Source: Nissolia schottii (lineage: Eukaryota > Streptophyta > Magnoliopsida > Fabales > Fabaceae). From it: a DNA stretch of 64,000 nucleotides. The notes beneath the pieces were generated by a model. That model was given only the letters and a program-made list of their open reading frames with translations, had not been told where the DNA came from and did no database searches. Where the stretch lies: the NCBI GenBank assembly GCA_003254905.1, contig QANU01110418.1:1-64000 (forward strand), in the 5' to 3' direction. Shown here in pieces: positions 39,700 through 53,369 of this stretch (positions within the stretch are counted from its first letter, which is position 1; every line of letters begins with the position of its first letter). The translations under genes were made by a program, and so were the position numbers.

Positions 39700-40330
39700 C
39701 TTTAATGGCTGGGTTTTGATGACAACAAGATACATTAACAAAAAGACAGAAAAAGGTGAAGACACATGTGAAGAACTGAAGAGCTCAACCAAGACAATTT
39801 GTTAAAGGTTCAAGCTTCTGATTAAAGTATTTTACCTTAGAGTCTAATAGTTAGCATCTTTATGGTATACTGATTTAAGGCTCATAGGAAATTGAATTAA
39901 GTTAAGTGAAATGCTTTTCATAAGTTAAAATCAATTAGAAACACTTAACTAGGGTTAAAACACTTTAAAATCACTTTCAGCCTTGCTGTAATCAATTACA
40001 GGATTTCAGTAATGGATTACAAGCTTTAACAATTTGAAAATTTGGCAAATGTTGTGTGTGTAATCGATTACTAACTCGTGGTAATCGATTACCACCATTC
40101 AAATTTTGAAAATTGATAACGGTTATGAGTATAATCGATTACCACAATTGGCTAATCGATCGAAGTTTATAATTTTATTAAATTCTCTCATAACTAGTCA
40201 TTTAGTTCTTGCAGTATTGATTGAAATGGTCGGGCAGCAACCAACTCATATAAAAGGACCTATTTGCAGTGCAAGCAGAGCCGCGGTGGCTGACAAATCT
40301 AGTGGAGACGATGAGCAGTGTCATGAGGCA
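39700..40330 (+). mobile_element. Gypsy-type LTR fragment with TAATCGATTAC palindromes
   Basis: A block opening near GGGTTTTGATGACAACAAGA and holding repeated palindromic units: GTAATCGATTAC at about 40061, GGTAATCGATTACC at about 40080, ATAATCGATTACC at about 40131, plus degenerate TAATCAATTAC and TAATGGATTAC at 39990-40020. LTR-like blocks with this motif are common in soybean Ty3/gypsy families. No second LTR, primer-binding site or coding region was found in this window, so this is a solo or truncated copy with approximate limits. Confidence 0.55.
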
Positions 40331-43300
40331 TAGGCGAGGGTGACCCGGTGATAACTGGAGGAGAGAGCAGGGATTGGGGGTGAGAAATAATATACACTAC
40401 AAGGCCTAATCAGCCTCAAGAGGTCTGATAATTTTATCTGATGATTGTACGATAAAAATAGAAGTGCTGAATGACATTATACTATTATATATTATATCAA
40501 ACATATGATTAAAATGATTTTGTAGTATTAGTTAATATTACTAAGTCTTATTTTATGTAAATGAAACCTTAAACTTGTCCAGAACAACTATTACATTCAA
40601 TAATTAAAAAAAAAAACTAATTTTGGTGTTTTTTAAATTTATTTTAGATTCAGTATTTTAGTACATTATTATAATAATGTAAAAATAAGCTCTCTTTTTT
40701 TTCCTACATCACTAAAATAAAGTATAAAGATTAATTTGACACATTGTTAATAGATAAATAAACAATATCATCTTTTATAATTTATTAGCTGTAACTTTTG
40801 AAAAAGTGATGGTAAAGATTAAACTATTTATAATAGTATGAAAATATATAATATTTATATAAAAATATTAAATTATCAGTATATCAAAATTAAATTAATA
40901 CATATTTTCCCTTATTACACATTTGGTATATATAATCTATAGCAATTTTACTTTAAAAAAACTTCTAATTTTTTCAATTTAAGTACAATGTTTCGGTTGA
41001 AGTTAAAGTTTATCATTGGAATCGAACCTCTCAATTTTAATAGTTAAGTGTAGTATAACATATAAAAATAAAAGTTGAAAAATAATTTCTTGAACTAATT
41101 TTATGGAATAAAAAAATTAAAATTAATTTTTCTCAATTCTTATCACATACTCAAAAAAAATTATCAAATCCAAATTTTATTTAATTTTTCTTAATTCTTA
41201 CCCCCATATCCAAAACTTTGTGAGGAATTGTAGTGGTACCAGTACTTAGAGCAATTTGCACTTACCTAGACCAGTCAACTCTTGATATAGTCATGATTAA
41301 ATGTACTTGCTGTAGGTAAAGAATTCAAGAGCGAGTATTCAAGGCATGAATGCAAGATCATTTTGAGCTCTGAACGAGAGACAAAATTTATTACTATTGA
41401 TGAAATGACTTACCCCCCTCAACCGTGATTTTCATCCCTACCCCACGCCCTAGCACCATGCATCGAAACAACTTCGCTCCCAACAAAATAAGCAAAACCT
41501 CAGTATTTTCTTTCATCTATGTGTTCTCTTTTTGGGTAGGAGCAACAAGTGTTTTAAAAATATTTGTTAATAAATTAAATAAAGGGAATTTATCATAGAA
41601 AAAACCAATGTTTTAAGATTCATATTGAACGCATTGCATTAAGAAGCCTCTAAACTTTTTACTATATAATTCTTTTAACAAATACTCTTGGAACAATGGA
41701 TAACAAAATCATTCTTTTGATAATTGTTGGAGTCTTGTCTGTGAGAAGCATACGCCGTACGTCTTCGTCGATGTGATGTCTCCCATTCCTCTGCTTCCGC
41801 GCCTTCTTCCATTGCGTGTTTTTGTGTTTAAACTATGATTTTGATCTCTGAAGCATTAATGCGGTCCCTGCTAGCCGCTACTCTTACATAATGCCACTAC
41901 CAATCGCTCTGTGCCTAAATTTAATTGAAAAATAAGTAATTTGTCCTTTCTTTTCTCGTTTAATTTATTTTGTCATTTTTAAGAAAAAAATACACAATTT
42001 AATAAATTAATATTAAGAAAAAAATATAAAATATGTAGATAAAATTAATTTTAAATAGTTAATATTATAGCAATTAAGTGTTATTAAAAGTATAAAAAAA
42101 AGGATAAATTTATAAAAAAAATAAACATTTTCTTAATTTACTCAAATGAAAAATAATAAGGGGGTGAATAGAGAGAGGGAGTACTTATTTTGTGTATCAA
42201 TTTTAGTATGTAAACATATGAAAATGTGGCTACACCTGTCATCACAGTGAATCTCATGATGTGGTGTGACAAAAATAACAATATGTAAACATCTTTTTAT
42301 ATGTTCAATGAATATCTTTATAATCTTTTATGCATAGTATTGTACTAACTTACATTTCATTCATTACAAAATAATATTTTATTAATATGTAAATCTTATT
42401 AAAATATCATCTAATAATGAATAGAATATATACAATATTTCACACATCCTTCTCAAGGCGACAGCGTTCTGGGCTTCTGGTAGATGCAAATTACTAATCT
42501 CTCACCAAAAATTAATTTCGTAATCATTTTTTTGTTATAAACTGAAGTATGTTACCATTATCAATAATATGGAAGGCAACCACGATTGGCGTTATTATCA
42601 CATGAGAAGATAGAATCATTCTATCAGATAAAATGAGGTAAAAATTCTGACCTATCATAAAAGCTCACATACACATACCGTATGTGTACTACATGAAGTT
42701 TGTTACACGTACATTTCCTTATTAAATAATTTGTTCTTGCTTTTTAGCATAATGTGTTTCGTTATTTCTCTTTAACTTGTACGAAAAGTTTTGTTATTAG
42801 CTCATAAAAGAAAATTAAGAGATTTATCTTATTAAATTTTCTTTGGAGAAGGTTTTTAACAAGGCCACGTTGCGATCATGCTAAAAGTTGAGTTTAGATG
42901 AAATGAGAGTGGAGTAGTCGTAATTGTACTTTTTAAATGAGTGAAGTTTCATGAAATTGTACTTTTAATACAAGAAATTGTTCTATTTATCTTTAAAAAC
43001 TCATAAACAAGGTAGGAACCAAAGGATCCCTCGTGGTAATTCCACACTCCACGAACACCTTGCCTCAATTAGGTCCGTCATTTATGCATAGTGGCCAACT
43101 CTAACTCTAACTTGATGGCACATCATTGTCTTGTCCTTTTGGGTTTAACATGAATCGGGTATGTCCTATGGCACACGAGTAATTAATTATGCTCATTTTA
43201 GCATCGAATTAGTTCACGTTCCTAACGTACCATCCCATGTATGGGTCATGTGAGATTATAGCTACTGAATTTTCTTGTGTAAATTGAGAGTAATGTTGTT

Positions 43301-43868
43301 TATGTCTTTTATTTTTTGACATATTTCAAGGCACACTATAATGTTATTTAAATATTGTTTGAAAGTAAATTTCAATCTTTTTTAAAAAATCTTAAACTAG
43401 TTTTGTGCTAGCATTTTACTTTAACATTTTTCTCCCATAATTTTATATTTTATTTTATTAAGAGCAAATTACACTGAACTTTCTTGAGGTTCTGCTAAAT
43501 TTCATTAATCCCTTCTTTTGAGTCAATTATACTTGTTTTCGTTAATGAATACTAACTTTTCCCAAATGATAGTAGAGTTGAACGCTATTTTGTTAATAAG
43601 ATGATTTTTATTATGTCTCTCACAATTTTTTTTAGTCATCTCTTATGCGACTTCACATGCCCTCCTGATCCCTACTTGCGCATAAGAGACACATGTATGA
43701 GTTGTGAACTCTATTGAATAATGTGAAAAACGTAAGTGGTGTAATGAAAAAACAAACCCATTAATAGTAAATGTCTAATTCGATTATCATTCAAAGAAGT
43801 TAGTGTCCACTAAGGAGAGAAAAGTTAGTATAATTTATCCAAATAAAAAATGACGGATGTAATTTTAA
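40331..43868. other. Intergenic AT-rich, nothing recognised
   Basis: No coding frame with domain content, RNA gene or clear element. Long AT-rich stretches occur at 40460-41230 and 41930-42120. Confidence 0.5.
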
Positions 43869-44167
43869 GGTTATCAAACGGGTCAACTTGACCCATTTAG
43901 GCTCAGTCAGTTTAACTCGCGAGTTAAACTAGTATTTTACTTTTTGCCGACTGGGTTTTATACGTTTGATCCGCTCGTTTAATGTGAATAAATGAGTTAG
44001 TCGGCATGTTATGCATATTTTAACACTAAACAGACTAATTTAGCTTGCAGGTTAAATGGCCCGAGCTCAACAAGATTTTTACTATTCACTGACCAAATTT
44101 TATACGTTTGTTCTGTCCATTTGATTAGATAAATGGGTCAGGTTCGCGGATTCATTTTGATGGCTTA
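43869..44167. mobile_element. hAT-like MITE, about 300 bp
   Basis: The left end (GGTTATCAAACGGGTCAAC followed by TGACCCATTTAGG) is approximately inverted at the right end (TAAATGGGTCAGGTTCGCG, then TTTGATGGC). The interior repeats CGAGTTAAACTAG and CGTTTGATCCG-style motifs. No coding capacity. The ends are diverged and the target duplication was not resolved. Confidence 0.5.
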
Positions 44168-45790
44168 TGTAATTTCATTGAATATTAGACAATATAAGTG
44201 TAATTTATCCTTTTATTAACGAATTTTTTTCGTTAACAAAAGAAACAGTAAAGAATCAGATAAACACTGTGTAATCCTTCCTCTGCACCTTTTTAACGGT
44301 TTGATTGTGCTGAACGATAAAGGGTCGTCTGAATGGCAGAGGGAGATAAATAAACTTGTATATATTATCTTAGCCTGAATATCTGCGAAGGATTTCTTTT
44401 TCCACCTTTCATTTTCTTCTTCTTCTTCTTTTTTTAGATTAGTGTGAGGCTCATAAATTATTCTTCTACCATATATACAGTAAATGCTTTTCTCTTCTTT
44501 TTTGTTTCTGCACTTTCATGCGAGGTAGTGTGTGTAATCCAGCGAATCTAACTTTGAAATAAGGAGAGTATTCCTCTGCTTTGCTTTTCATTGTAAGCAG
44601 TGCAAGTGTAATTTTTTTTTTCCAATTATTATTATTATTTTTTTTGACTTGGTTTAAAAACCATGTCGCTTTAATAATTCAATATCAAAAGGCGTGGCTG
44701 TATTTGCGTAAAAACAAGCACTAGAAATAAAAAATAACGGTGTGTGTTTAGAAGTCAACCAATCTCTGTTTAAGAGATCATCAATTGTTGTGCCGCATTT
44801 TAGCAGTAGTTTGGTTTGGTCAATCGATCTAGTACACACAAGAAAAATAAAAAAAGATCTATTTGGCTTTACTTGTACAGCTTAGGATAAAAGTATTTTT
44901 TTTATTGCATTATTTTTTTTAATATCATCACAATAATATTTATTTTAAAAAGAAAGGATACAAGTTAAAAATATAGATTAATTTATATTTATTAATAATT
45001 TAAATAAATCGAAATGAAAGGTTGATATATGAAAGACTTTTAAAATAATAAAAATAAGACTAGGCTCAACCATTTGTACGTATATATAATAGTGCGTGAT
45101 TAGGTGATAATGTGAAAATGAGAAAATACTATTTGTCCAAAAAAAAAACCATACATGTGGCATACACAATCGTAGTCTTGTAGACTAACAAATCACTTTC
45201 TTTTTCTTTTATGTTGCTTTCTGCTAACCGTGTTCCTCTTCTTTCGTTTATTAATTTATTGGTGGCTTTATCATCCTGCATATTTTTGACCCGTAAGTGC
45301 TGCCATCCGCAAGAAATCTGGTCGTGGGTGGCGCTATAGAGGCTCAATCCCTCTTCTGAATTCCACCTTTCTCACGAAAACGGAAACGACGACATGACAC
45401 TCCTCCTAATCACGCCGTGACGGCTAGTGGCACATACATGGAGCCACATCGACTTAGATCTGCAATCTCTTAAATCACCATGGTTCAACAAAAATGTATT
45501 GTGGGCGTTCGCTAACTACCATGGAGATGTCGTCCTCTTTGTTTGATTGAGATCTCATTTGACGATGGCCAAAAAGTCCAAGTTCCGCTCACTCGCCACT
45601 TTTCGAAGAGAAGAAGCCTATTATTTTGTTTTTATACCTAATTTTAAAACAATAAAAATAAATGCATATTAGTGCAATGACGCAGATTTGTTCACTTTAT
45701 TATTAATTTACTACATCATTTGCCAGCTAATTTTGGCAGGTCCTTTCGGGAGTTTATTCTAACTCAATAGCATTGCTAATAAAAATAAAG
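44168..45790. other. Intergenic, no gene recognised
   Basis: Short frames only. A GC-richer patch at 45340-45600 has no recognisable product. Confidence 0.45.
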
Positions 45791-45794
45791 CTTA

Positions 45795-46000
45795 ATTAAG
45801 TTTTTAGTCCTTGTAATATTAAAAAGTTTGTGTTTGGTCTCTATGTAAAAATTTTATTCTCTGTAAAAAAAAATTGTTCGTTTTTAGTCCCTATCGTCAT
45901 TTTGAGTTGGACGGCGCTGACGTGGTCATTAACTTTGCCATGTGGCGTAACCCGAAAATTTTAAATTAAACCCATGACTCACCCACCTATTCCAACTCGA
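45795..46000. repeat. Dispersed-repeat-like block (TTTTTAGTCC units)
   Basis: Contains GTTTTTAGTCCTTGTAATATT and GTTTTTAGTCCCTATCGTC units around TTGGTCTCTATGTAAAAATTT, followed by GACGTGGTCATTAAC and CATGTGGCGTAA. It looks like a high-copy plant repeat of the kind seen at DNA-transposon ends. The class was not established. Confidence 0.4.
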
Positions 46001-46035
46001 ACCCAATTCAATTTGATTTTTTAAATAAAAAAAAA

Positions 46036-46338
46036 TTAAAAACTGAAACAGCCACCTCCTTCTCTCCCCGCCGAAGTCGCATCCCACCTCACCGCAAGTG
46101 CATTCTCAAACTCCTTCACGCCTCCTCGATCCTCCTCCACACAGAGCTTCACCTCGCGCTTCGCACACGCCTTCAGCTTTTTCTTTGACGGAGTGACAAC
46201 GACCTCTCCCTTTCCCACTCTCTCGTCACTTCTACCGCGCTTGTCGTTTCTCTTCTTCGCTGACGTTTTGCCAGCTTCTTTGTCCTTGGTTTCCTCTTCT
46301 ACAACCACGAATTCGCTGCGAACCTAAACCACACCGGA
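46036..46338 (-). pseudogene. Gene-like fragment, basic Lys-rich product
   Basis: An open minus-strand stretch of about 95 codons follows a plausible intron acceptor (GTGGTTTAG near 46330) and ends at a TAA near 46036. It encodes a lysine- and glutamate-rich polypeptide with possible nuclear-localisation clusters (KKRNDKRGR, SKKKLKACAKR). No family was recognised. The sequence upstream (46340-46560) is CT-rich on the coding strand with a CA/TG repeat, like a leader and intron. It lies between a repeat-like block and an assembly gap, so it may be a truncated gene or a transposon-captured exon. Confidence 0.35.
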
Positions 46339-46688
46339 ATCCCCATCACCACCAAATCCTCGCCCCCACCCTCAACCATCACCGGAATCCCAAACGACCA
46401 CACAACCATACCTAAAAAAAATCAATCAAATCCAACAGATCCAAAACCACCATACACACACACACGCACACCCTAGAAAGAAATCGAGAAAGAGAGCTTG
46501 AGGGAGAGAGTGATTCGAAAAGAGAGGGAGAGCAATCTAGGAAAAAGGAAAGAATAGATCAGGTTCGGGGGGTGGGGGGTTCGAAGGAGGGTGGCAACGA
46601 CGACACTGGTCTCGGCGGGGGACACGGGCTTAGTGAGGGCAGAGGTGGTGTTGGAGGAGGAGGCGTAGTGGAGGATGGCTTTAGAGAC

Positions 46689-47291
46689 NNNNNNNNNNNN
46701 NNNNNNNNNNNNNNNNNNNNNNNNNNNNNNNNNNNNNNNNNNNNNNNNNNNNNNNNNNNNNNNNNNNNNNNNNNNNNNNNNNNNNNNNNNNNNNNNNNNN
46801 NNNNNNNNNNNNNNNNNNNNNNNNNNNNNNNNNNNNNNNNNNNNNNNNNNNNNNNNNNNNNNNNNNNNNNNNNNNNNNNNNNNNNNNNNNNNNNNNNNNN
46901 NNNNNNNNNNNNNNNNNNNNNNNNNNNNNNNNNNNNNNNNNNNNNNNNNNNNNNNNNNNNNNNNNNNNNNNNNNNNNNNNNNNNNNNNNNNNNNNNNNNN
47001 NNNNNNNNNNNNNNNNNNNNNNNNNNNNNNNNNNNNNNNNNNNNNNNNNNNNNNNNNNNNNNNNNNNNNNNNNNNNNNNNNNNNNNNNNNNNNNNNNNNN
47101 NNNNNNNNNNNNNNNNNNNNNNNNNNNNNNNNNNNNNNNNNNNNNNNNNNNNNNNNNNNNNNNNNNNNNNNNNNNNNNNNNNNNNNNNNNNNNNNNNNNN
47201 NNNNNNNNNNNNNNNNNNNNNNNNNNNNNNNNNNNNNNNNNNNNNNNNNNNNNNNNNNNNNNNNNNNNNNNNNNNNNNNNNNNNNNNNNNN
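46689..47291. other. Assembly gap (603 Ns)
   Basis: Continuous run of N. The left flank is GC-rich, Gly/Pro-codon-like sequence and the right flank starts with a poly-A run. Long apparent frames crossing this gap are artefacts. Confidence 1.
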
Positions 47292-50200
47292 AAAAAAAAA
47301 AAGAAAAAGATAAATTGATAATTGAGATTATGGACCATTTATTTTTCCCTGCAAAGGAAAAAGGTTAATGCGAGCATGGCAGGCCAATTCGATTTTCACC
47401 AAATGGGAAATCGAACAGGAGAAACAATGAATATGCGTATGGGAATTTGTCTTTTGGAGGGAAAATGCTTGTGTGCGCAAAATTTGTTTCCATTTCTTCC
47501 AGGCCAATAATTTGATTGGCTAATCAACCGTTATTTTTGGCATATACTAGTTTTTTCTCCAGTTTTTAATTTGACTCAAACATAATTGATTATAAAAGCC
47601 ATTCATGTAAAATATTGTCGGGTCATTTAGTATTATCCTTTCTTTTCATAGTAATATTCAAAAAGATATATTCTACTCAATTACAAACCAATATTTTTGC
47701 CGTAAGTGGAGGCCCTAATATTAATTATACAATGTTACATGCAAAGAACCATATCCATTTAATTTAATAATCGGTGTGTGTATATATATATATTCATCAT
47801 ATAGATTCATCACCCTAGAAGCCTAATAAATTAGTATGAATACTAACTATCAGAAAGTAGAGATGGGTTCCTATTTGCAATAAGTGAACTCAAGATATCA
47901 TAAATGTGGTTAGCTATGGGGCTTTATAGTTTACACTTCCTCTCCGCCAAACCTCTGCACCGGAGCTTCAGATTCTGCGGGCCAAGCATGCACCTGCTAC
48001 CTATTTCACATTTATACTGTCTTTGTTTATTTTTCAGTGCATCCCCTGTTCTTAATTTGATTTCATTTTTTAATTCATGGACCATTATAAAAATCAGCAA
48101 TTATTTTTATATTCTCTCCCTCAAATCTTGCTCCAGTTCCCATTTGTCTTTTTTTTTTTTTTTATTTTGGGTCTGAAGATCTAGGGTTAGGTAAGTTAGT
48201 TGTAGTATTTGGATTGGATTCAAATATAGGCCCAAAACTGAGTTTACAAAAAATGGAGGTCCAACCCAAAATTAATCTAGTTACTCCTTTTTCAAATTTC
48301 AATTCACCCATGACAACGACCAAACCTTGTTATTTAATAATACAAATGACTAAGTCTAACAAATTTTTAAATCATAACGTGAAGAGCCAATTAATTGTAA
48401 ATCATAATGTGAAATGAATGATTTTGCAAAGAGTAACCAAAACAAGAGCTCCAAAAGTTGTCGTACTTTAGGTGTTGTTGCTATTCAAACTATCAAAGAT
48501 CAATAAGTGTTCATTATTTTCATTCCACTAGCTAGCACATGTAGAGAACCGAAAGAATATACAATCACTGCGAAGGATGCTGCTGCTTTTGCTATATATC
48601 CACCAAAATTACATTCATGGATTGTAAACACATTAGTGATACTCAATCATAGCTTTGACTCAAGGGAAGGGGGAAGAGAAAAAAAGAGGTCAAAATGCCC
48701 CCAATTTCCCGTAACACGTGAAGCAGCATGATATGATGAATATACATTTTTTGGGCTAGATGCAAAATAGGAAATAAGAAAACTTTAATTTAACCAATGA
48801 TCGTAATAACACGAATGAATACAAGATTTTCTCAAAAACTTCATGTTCGTATCCCCACTTCGGCAATCACTAGGTCCTTGTCGTGGAGTCTAACAACGTT
48901 GACATTTGACAAGCTCATATGTAACTAAACTTATTGGTCAATTATTAGGCTCATATTTCAAGTGGTACAACAACCGCACTTGATTATTTGACCAATTTTC
49001 GTGCTTCTAGTATCTCCTTAATTCGTTGATAAACTTAAGTGTAGAAGCGTATTAATTAATCTGAAGATGTGAAATGCTGTGGCCGCGTTGGCAAGGATAT
49101 ATCATGCTTAATACACAAGCTGCTGCGAAAGGCTGTGGAGAGTCGGTAAGAAAATGATTTAGAAAATGACTTATATAAAAAAATAGGGTTTAATTTTTAT
49201 TGTTAATGTGAGTCTCTTCACGAGTAATTTATAAATATTATTATATAAAAAATATAATATAAGCCATTAAAATTATTTTCTTTTAAAATTACTATAACTA
49301 AAAGGTTAAAAATTTAATTCTTCATAATTCTTATTTTTATATATATATATATATATCCCGGGCCCTCCGCAGATGATCAATACTAAAAATAATAGACAAA
49401 GCGTAGAATCATTTAAAATAAAAATCCTTTTAACACCAAAAGTGAATGAATAATTTATATAACTAAGTGTATATATATATATATATATATATATAATAAG
49501 ATTACACCGTTAAACCAATAAAATATATTATATGAATGTCTCATTGAATGATTTCTCACAGCTTGTATATTCTCTCACCTTTTTCTTTAGAGAAATTATC
49601 ATTTTTGTAGGATGCAAACCTAATATTGATTTCAATATGATGATGACATTCTACATTTCTACTTGCATAATGAATCACGCGTAAGGACAAAATTTGTATA
49701 TGACTCAAATGTTCTTGAAAAAATTGACGTGGAAGTTTCTCAGTGAATAAAAAATAGGTTGGTCAATTATTTGCTCCGCTATTGACGGAAAATATGTGGG
49801 TTCGTATATACGGTTAAAACTAACTTGCACTGTTGCACATATTAAATTTTTCTTTTAATGAAAATGGGCTGGAAGGAAGCCTCATTTGTTAGTAATTACT
49901 ACTTTAGTTTAATGTTACATGTTATTTTTGATAAATACACATATTAAAAAAATTAATTAATTTACACATATTTTAAAACAGTAAATATTTAGATTAAATT
50001 ATTTTAAATGTTTTATAAAAAAATAGAGATGTTATAATAAATAAAAATATGATTAAAAAGATATCAATTAATACATTTTTAATTTATTTAAATAATAATT
50101 AATTTTAAATAAAATTTTGAATAAAAAGTAACATATAAAAATCAACCCAGGGAATAACTATGTATCTTGCTAGCATTTGGAAATTGATGAGGTATATATG

Positions 50201-51479
50201 GCTCACGCTATAAGACAGATTGCTACTAATATATAGTTTGGGCGAAAGATAAATTTTACTAGTGAGATAAAAAGTTTTTTTTTTTTTTCAGCCAAACCCT
50301 GTTAATACAGGTATACACATTATTAATAAAGCTGATACAGAAATTAACTGCTTTTTTTTTCTCTAAAAATTTACTTTAATAATTTTTGAATTCTAAAATT
50401 ATATTTACAATAATATCAAACATCTTAAAGTAAAATGTAGGGGTTTGTACTTATATATAGGTTGGGAAAATAGGTAATATTCATATTGTGGACCAATTAT
50501 TTGTTTATTTATTTTACATTTGTATGATTTTGGTACTAAAATCGTCACTCTCTTAACGATTTCAGATTTTTTTTATTTATTTTAAAAAAACATAAAAAGC
50601 TGCGAACTGATGAGTGTGATTGGTGACGCAATGTCCATAGGTACTAAATCGCCACTATCATTAGCTATTTTAACACGTGTCAAATCTGTTAGTGTCGCGT
50701 CACTTTTCGTCAAAATCAATTTGCAACTTTTTGTGTGTTTTTTTTTAAAAAAACCTAAAATTGTCAAGAAAAATCGTGATTCTGTACCGAATCCATACAA
50801 ATGTAAAAAAAAAAAAAAATGTCCCCAATATAGCTAAATTTCTTTTCAAGAAGGAAATGGTAGAAAAAATAATTTTTCCTAAAATGTAACTGCTATAGCC
50901 ACACTCTCACTATTTAACACTATTACACCCTCACTACCTCTATGTTCCCCACTTGAAAGACACAACTTTGTGTCTATTAAGATCTACTCGTATATATAAA
51001 AGAAGTGCGACAAGAGTAGACTAGAACACAAATTCTTAGGATGATTAAAAGGGGTATCGATACATGGCATCATGGGCAAAACAGTAGTGCAATGCCAATT
51101 TACTTTCACTCACTAGTAAAATATATTTGATTTTTTGTTAATAATCTGTATAACCATCACTTTATGTGTTGTGTTGTCTCAGTGCGCACTCACAGATTTT
51201 AGTTGCCTTTGATGATATTTGATACCATTTCCTTTTCCCTTCCTTTTTTCTGTTTCCATTTTATACTATGGGGGTACAATATAAAAATATATGAAGACTT
51301 TTTGGCTTGAACCTTTGAAAATACTGAAGACTCAAATATTCACAAGGACAAAGGGGATTGTGAAACACATGGAATTGGAAAAGAATCAATGAGGATTACA
51401 GTGACCAGAGCTAGGGAATACTTATGGACGCGTGTAGGTGCACATGAGGACAGGTTGAGCTAGACCGCAAGTACAAACG
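47292..51479. other. Intergenic, no gene recognised; (TA)n tracts
   Basis: AT-rich, with TA microsatellites at about 49341-49356 and 49471-49495. A GC-richer patch at 47930-48000 has no recognisable coding or RNA-gene signature. Confidence 0.5.
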
Positions 51480-51481
51480 AC

Positions 51482-51855
51482 TTGGCCCGTTTGATTTTGG
51501 GAGGAATTAAGTTTGGAAAAATTAATTTTTGTTTAGTTTGGATGTTTTAAAAATAAGTTTGAGAGAATTATTTTTGTTTAAATGAGATAAAACAAAAGTA
51601 CTTTTAGAGATAAAATTATTAAAAAGAGCATAAAATATTTTAATAAATTAAAAATGTAATATCTCATTTTCAGTTTTAAAAGCAAATTAAAATGCATATT
51701 TGTCTTTTAGTTGTCAAACTTAAGTTTGGGCTACTCAAACTTAAGTTTAATGAACTAAAAAATAATAAAACAATATGACTTACTAATCAAAGTCATTTTC
51801 AATTTGCTAAACTTAAGTTTTGAGTACCCAAACTTAAAACCAAACAAACACTTGA
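51482..51855. mobile_element. Possible MITE (GTTTG/CAAAC ends)
   Basis: Begins GGCCCGTTTGATTTTGGG and ends AAACCAAACAAACACTTG, giving loosely inverted ends, with several AACTTAAGTTT palindromes inside. No coding capacity and no clear target duplication. Confidence 0.4.
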
Positions 51856-52674
51856 TCATTATTTATAAAAATAACAATCTATCCTTTTAACTCGTCTTTA
51901 TAGAGTCTCAACGAAATGTAAAAAAAATATATGTAATTAATATCTCAAAATTTTTAAAAGTGATCAATTCTTAATTCATTTATTCTTAAGAGGATTTTTT
52001 TATTAACATAGATTAAGAGGATATGACATTATGTTATTTATAATATTTTGATTTTATGAATAAAAAAATAATATTTTGATTCCAAAGTAAAAAATGTTGA
52101 TTATGTTGTGTAATTCTAATTATATAACACTAGAAATTTATTTTGTTTTTGAAAAAGTCTTGGTGTACACTAACATTGGTGTCATCGGACAGCCAACACA
52201 TGTATTGGCTAACTGAGATGAGTATTTTTTTCATCCCACACATCGATTGGGTTTCTCCACGACTCCACCCTTGGCTTGTGATAGATTTACACTTTCTAAT
52301 TGTACATTTGTATTTTTGTTCACAAGCGTGGTGGTTGTGAGATTTTGTTAAAATGATATTAGAGTGTTTGTTTAATACTTACCAAAGGTTTGCTTATATG
52401 CACATGTACTTGAAAGTTAAACATCTTGCTGATTGGGATTTTGTTGAAATAATATTTGTTACAGACTGGACCCATCATCCTAATTGGGCCTCACCATGGT
52501 TCCACGGGGCATGGACCAAAGGCACAACCCACCCGCGCAAACTTCATCCTTGGGTCAAAGAGAGAGGATTTCATACCTAAAAGAGGAATCTCCGAAATTG
52601 AGAGGAAAATCTGATCCCCCGGTGTCGAGAGAAAAAGAATTCAGAATCACGAAGAAAAACAGTGACTAGGCGAA

Positions 52675-52935
52675 ACTAACAAAGGCAACGAGTGGCTTGG
52701 CAAAACTAGCAAAGGCAACGGTAGTTGGGCAGAACCAACGAAGACAACGGTGGCTGGACGGAACCAGGGAAGGTAACAGTGGTGGCTGGGTGGAACCAAC
52801 GAAGGCAACAGTGGTGACTGGGCAAAACCAATTGAAGGCAACGGTGGCTGGACAGAACTAACTGAAGGCAACAATGGTTGGACGGAACCAGCTGAAGGTA
52901 ACAGTGGCTAAGTAGAACCGGCTGAAGGCAGGCAA
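52675..52935. repeat. Minisatellite, about 28-35-bp GGCAACGGTGGCTGG-type unit
   Basis: Eight or so degenerate copies of a unit built from GAACCAACGAAGGCAACGGTGGCTGGGC. It gives Pro/Ser/Leu-rich repeats in minus-strand frames that are not regarded as genes. Confidence 0.8.
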
Positions 52936-53144
52936 CATTTGTGTTACACATGCGGTAATGTTAGGTAGCGCGTGGAGATCTGGACGACAATGAAATTTTT
53001 GCAGTAGTGTCTCAAACAAATGTCAGTAAGTCTGAGGTATAAGAGATGGTAGTGAAGAACATGTATTTGTGGAGGGTGAGATGTAGGGAACAAAGAGCCT
53101 AAGCTCTGAGGTAGCCGAAGCGCCATTATGATTCAAGGTGGGAA

Positions 53145-53161
53145 CCATGACTCTGATACCA
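53145..53161 (-). other. Retrotransposon primer-binding site (tRNA-Met type)
   Basis: On the minus strand this reads TGGTATCAGAGTCATGG, the classic initiator-tRNA-Met-type binding site of plant Copia elements. It begins immediately after the LTR end at 53162. Confidence 0.85.
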
Positions 53162-53354
53162 TGTTAAACATCGTGGATGACAAGAGAGAAATCAAGAAAA
53201 TAAGGATTGTATTATTCAAAATGTGTTCATATAAATTACATGCCTATTTATAGGCTGAAAATAACATAAAGATAAACTTAACAGATAAGATAGATATCTT
53301 AACAGATAAATCAGTTTAAGATAAACATAATAATATCCAGATTTATTCTTAACA
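53162..53354 (-). mobile_element. Copia LTR (193 bp) with adjacent primer-binding site
   Basis: On the minus strand the segment starts TGTTAAGAATAA and ends TTTAACA, with TG...CA ends within short inverted TGTTAA/TTAACA termini, and contains a TATA-like CCTATAAATAGG promoter segment near 53250. The primer-binding site follows directly, so this is the 5' LTR of a minus-strand element. The internal genes and the 3' LTR are not present in this window. Confidence 0.85.
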
Positions 53355-53369
53355 CCTGACATCAGTACT

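Noticed and set aside
46559..47338. Long open frames across the N run on both strands
   Set aside because: The frames are open only because Ns translate to X; the real flanks give short, low-complexity pieces.
52647..52951. Minus-strand Pro/Ser/Leu-rich repeat proteins
   Set aside because: Translation of a minisatellite inside retroelement debris. Both overlapping frames are open only because the repeat lacks stops.
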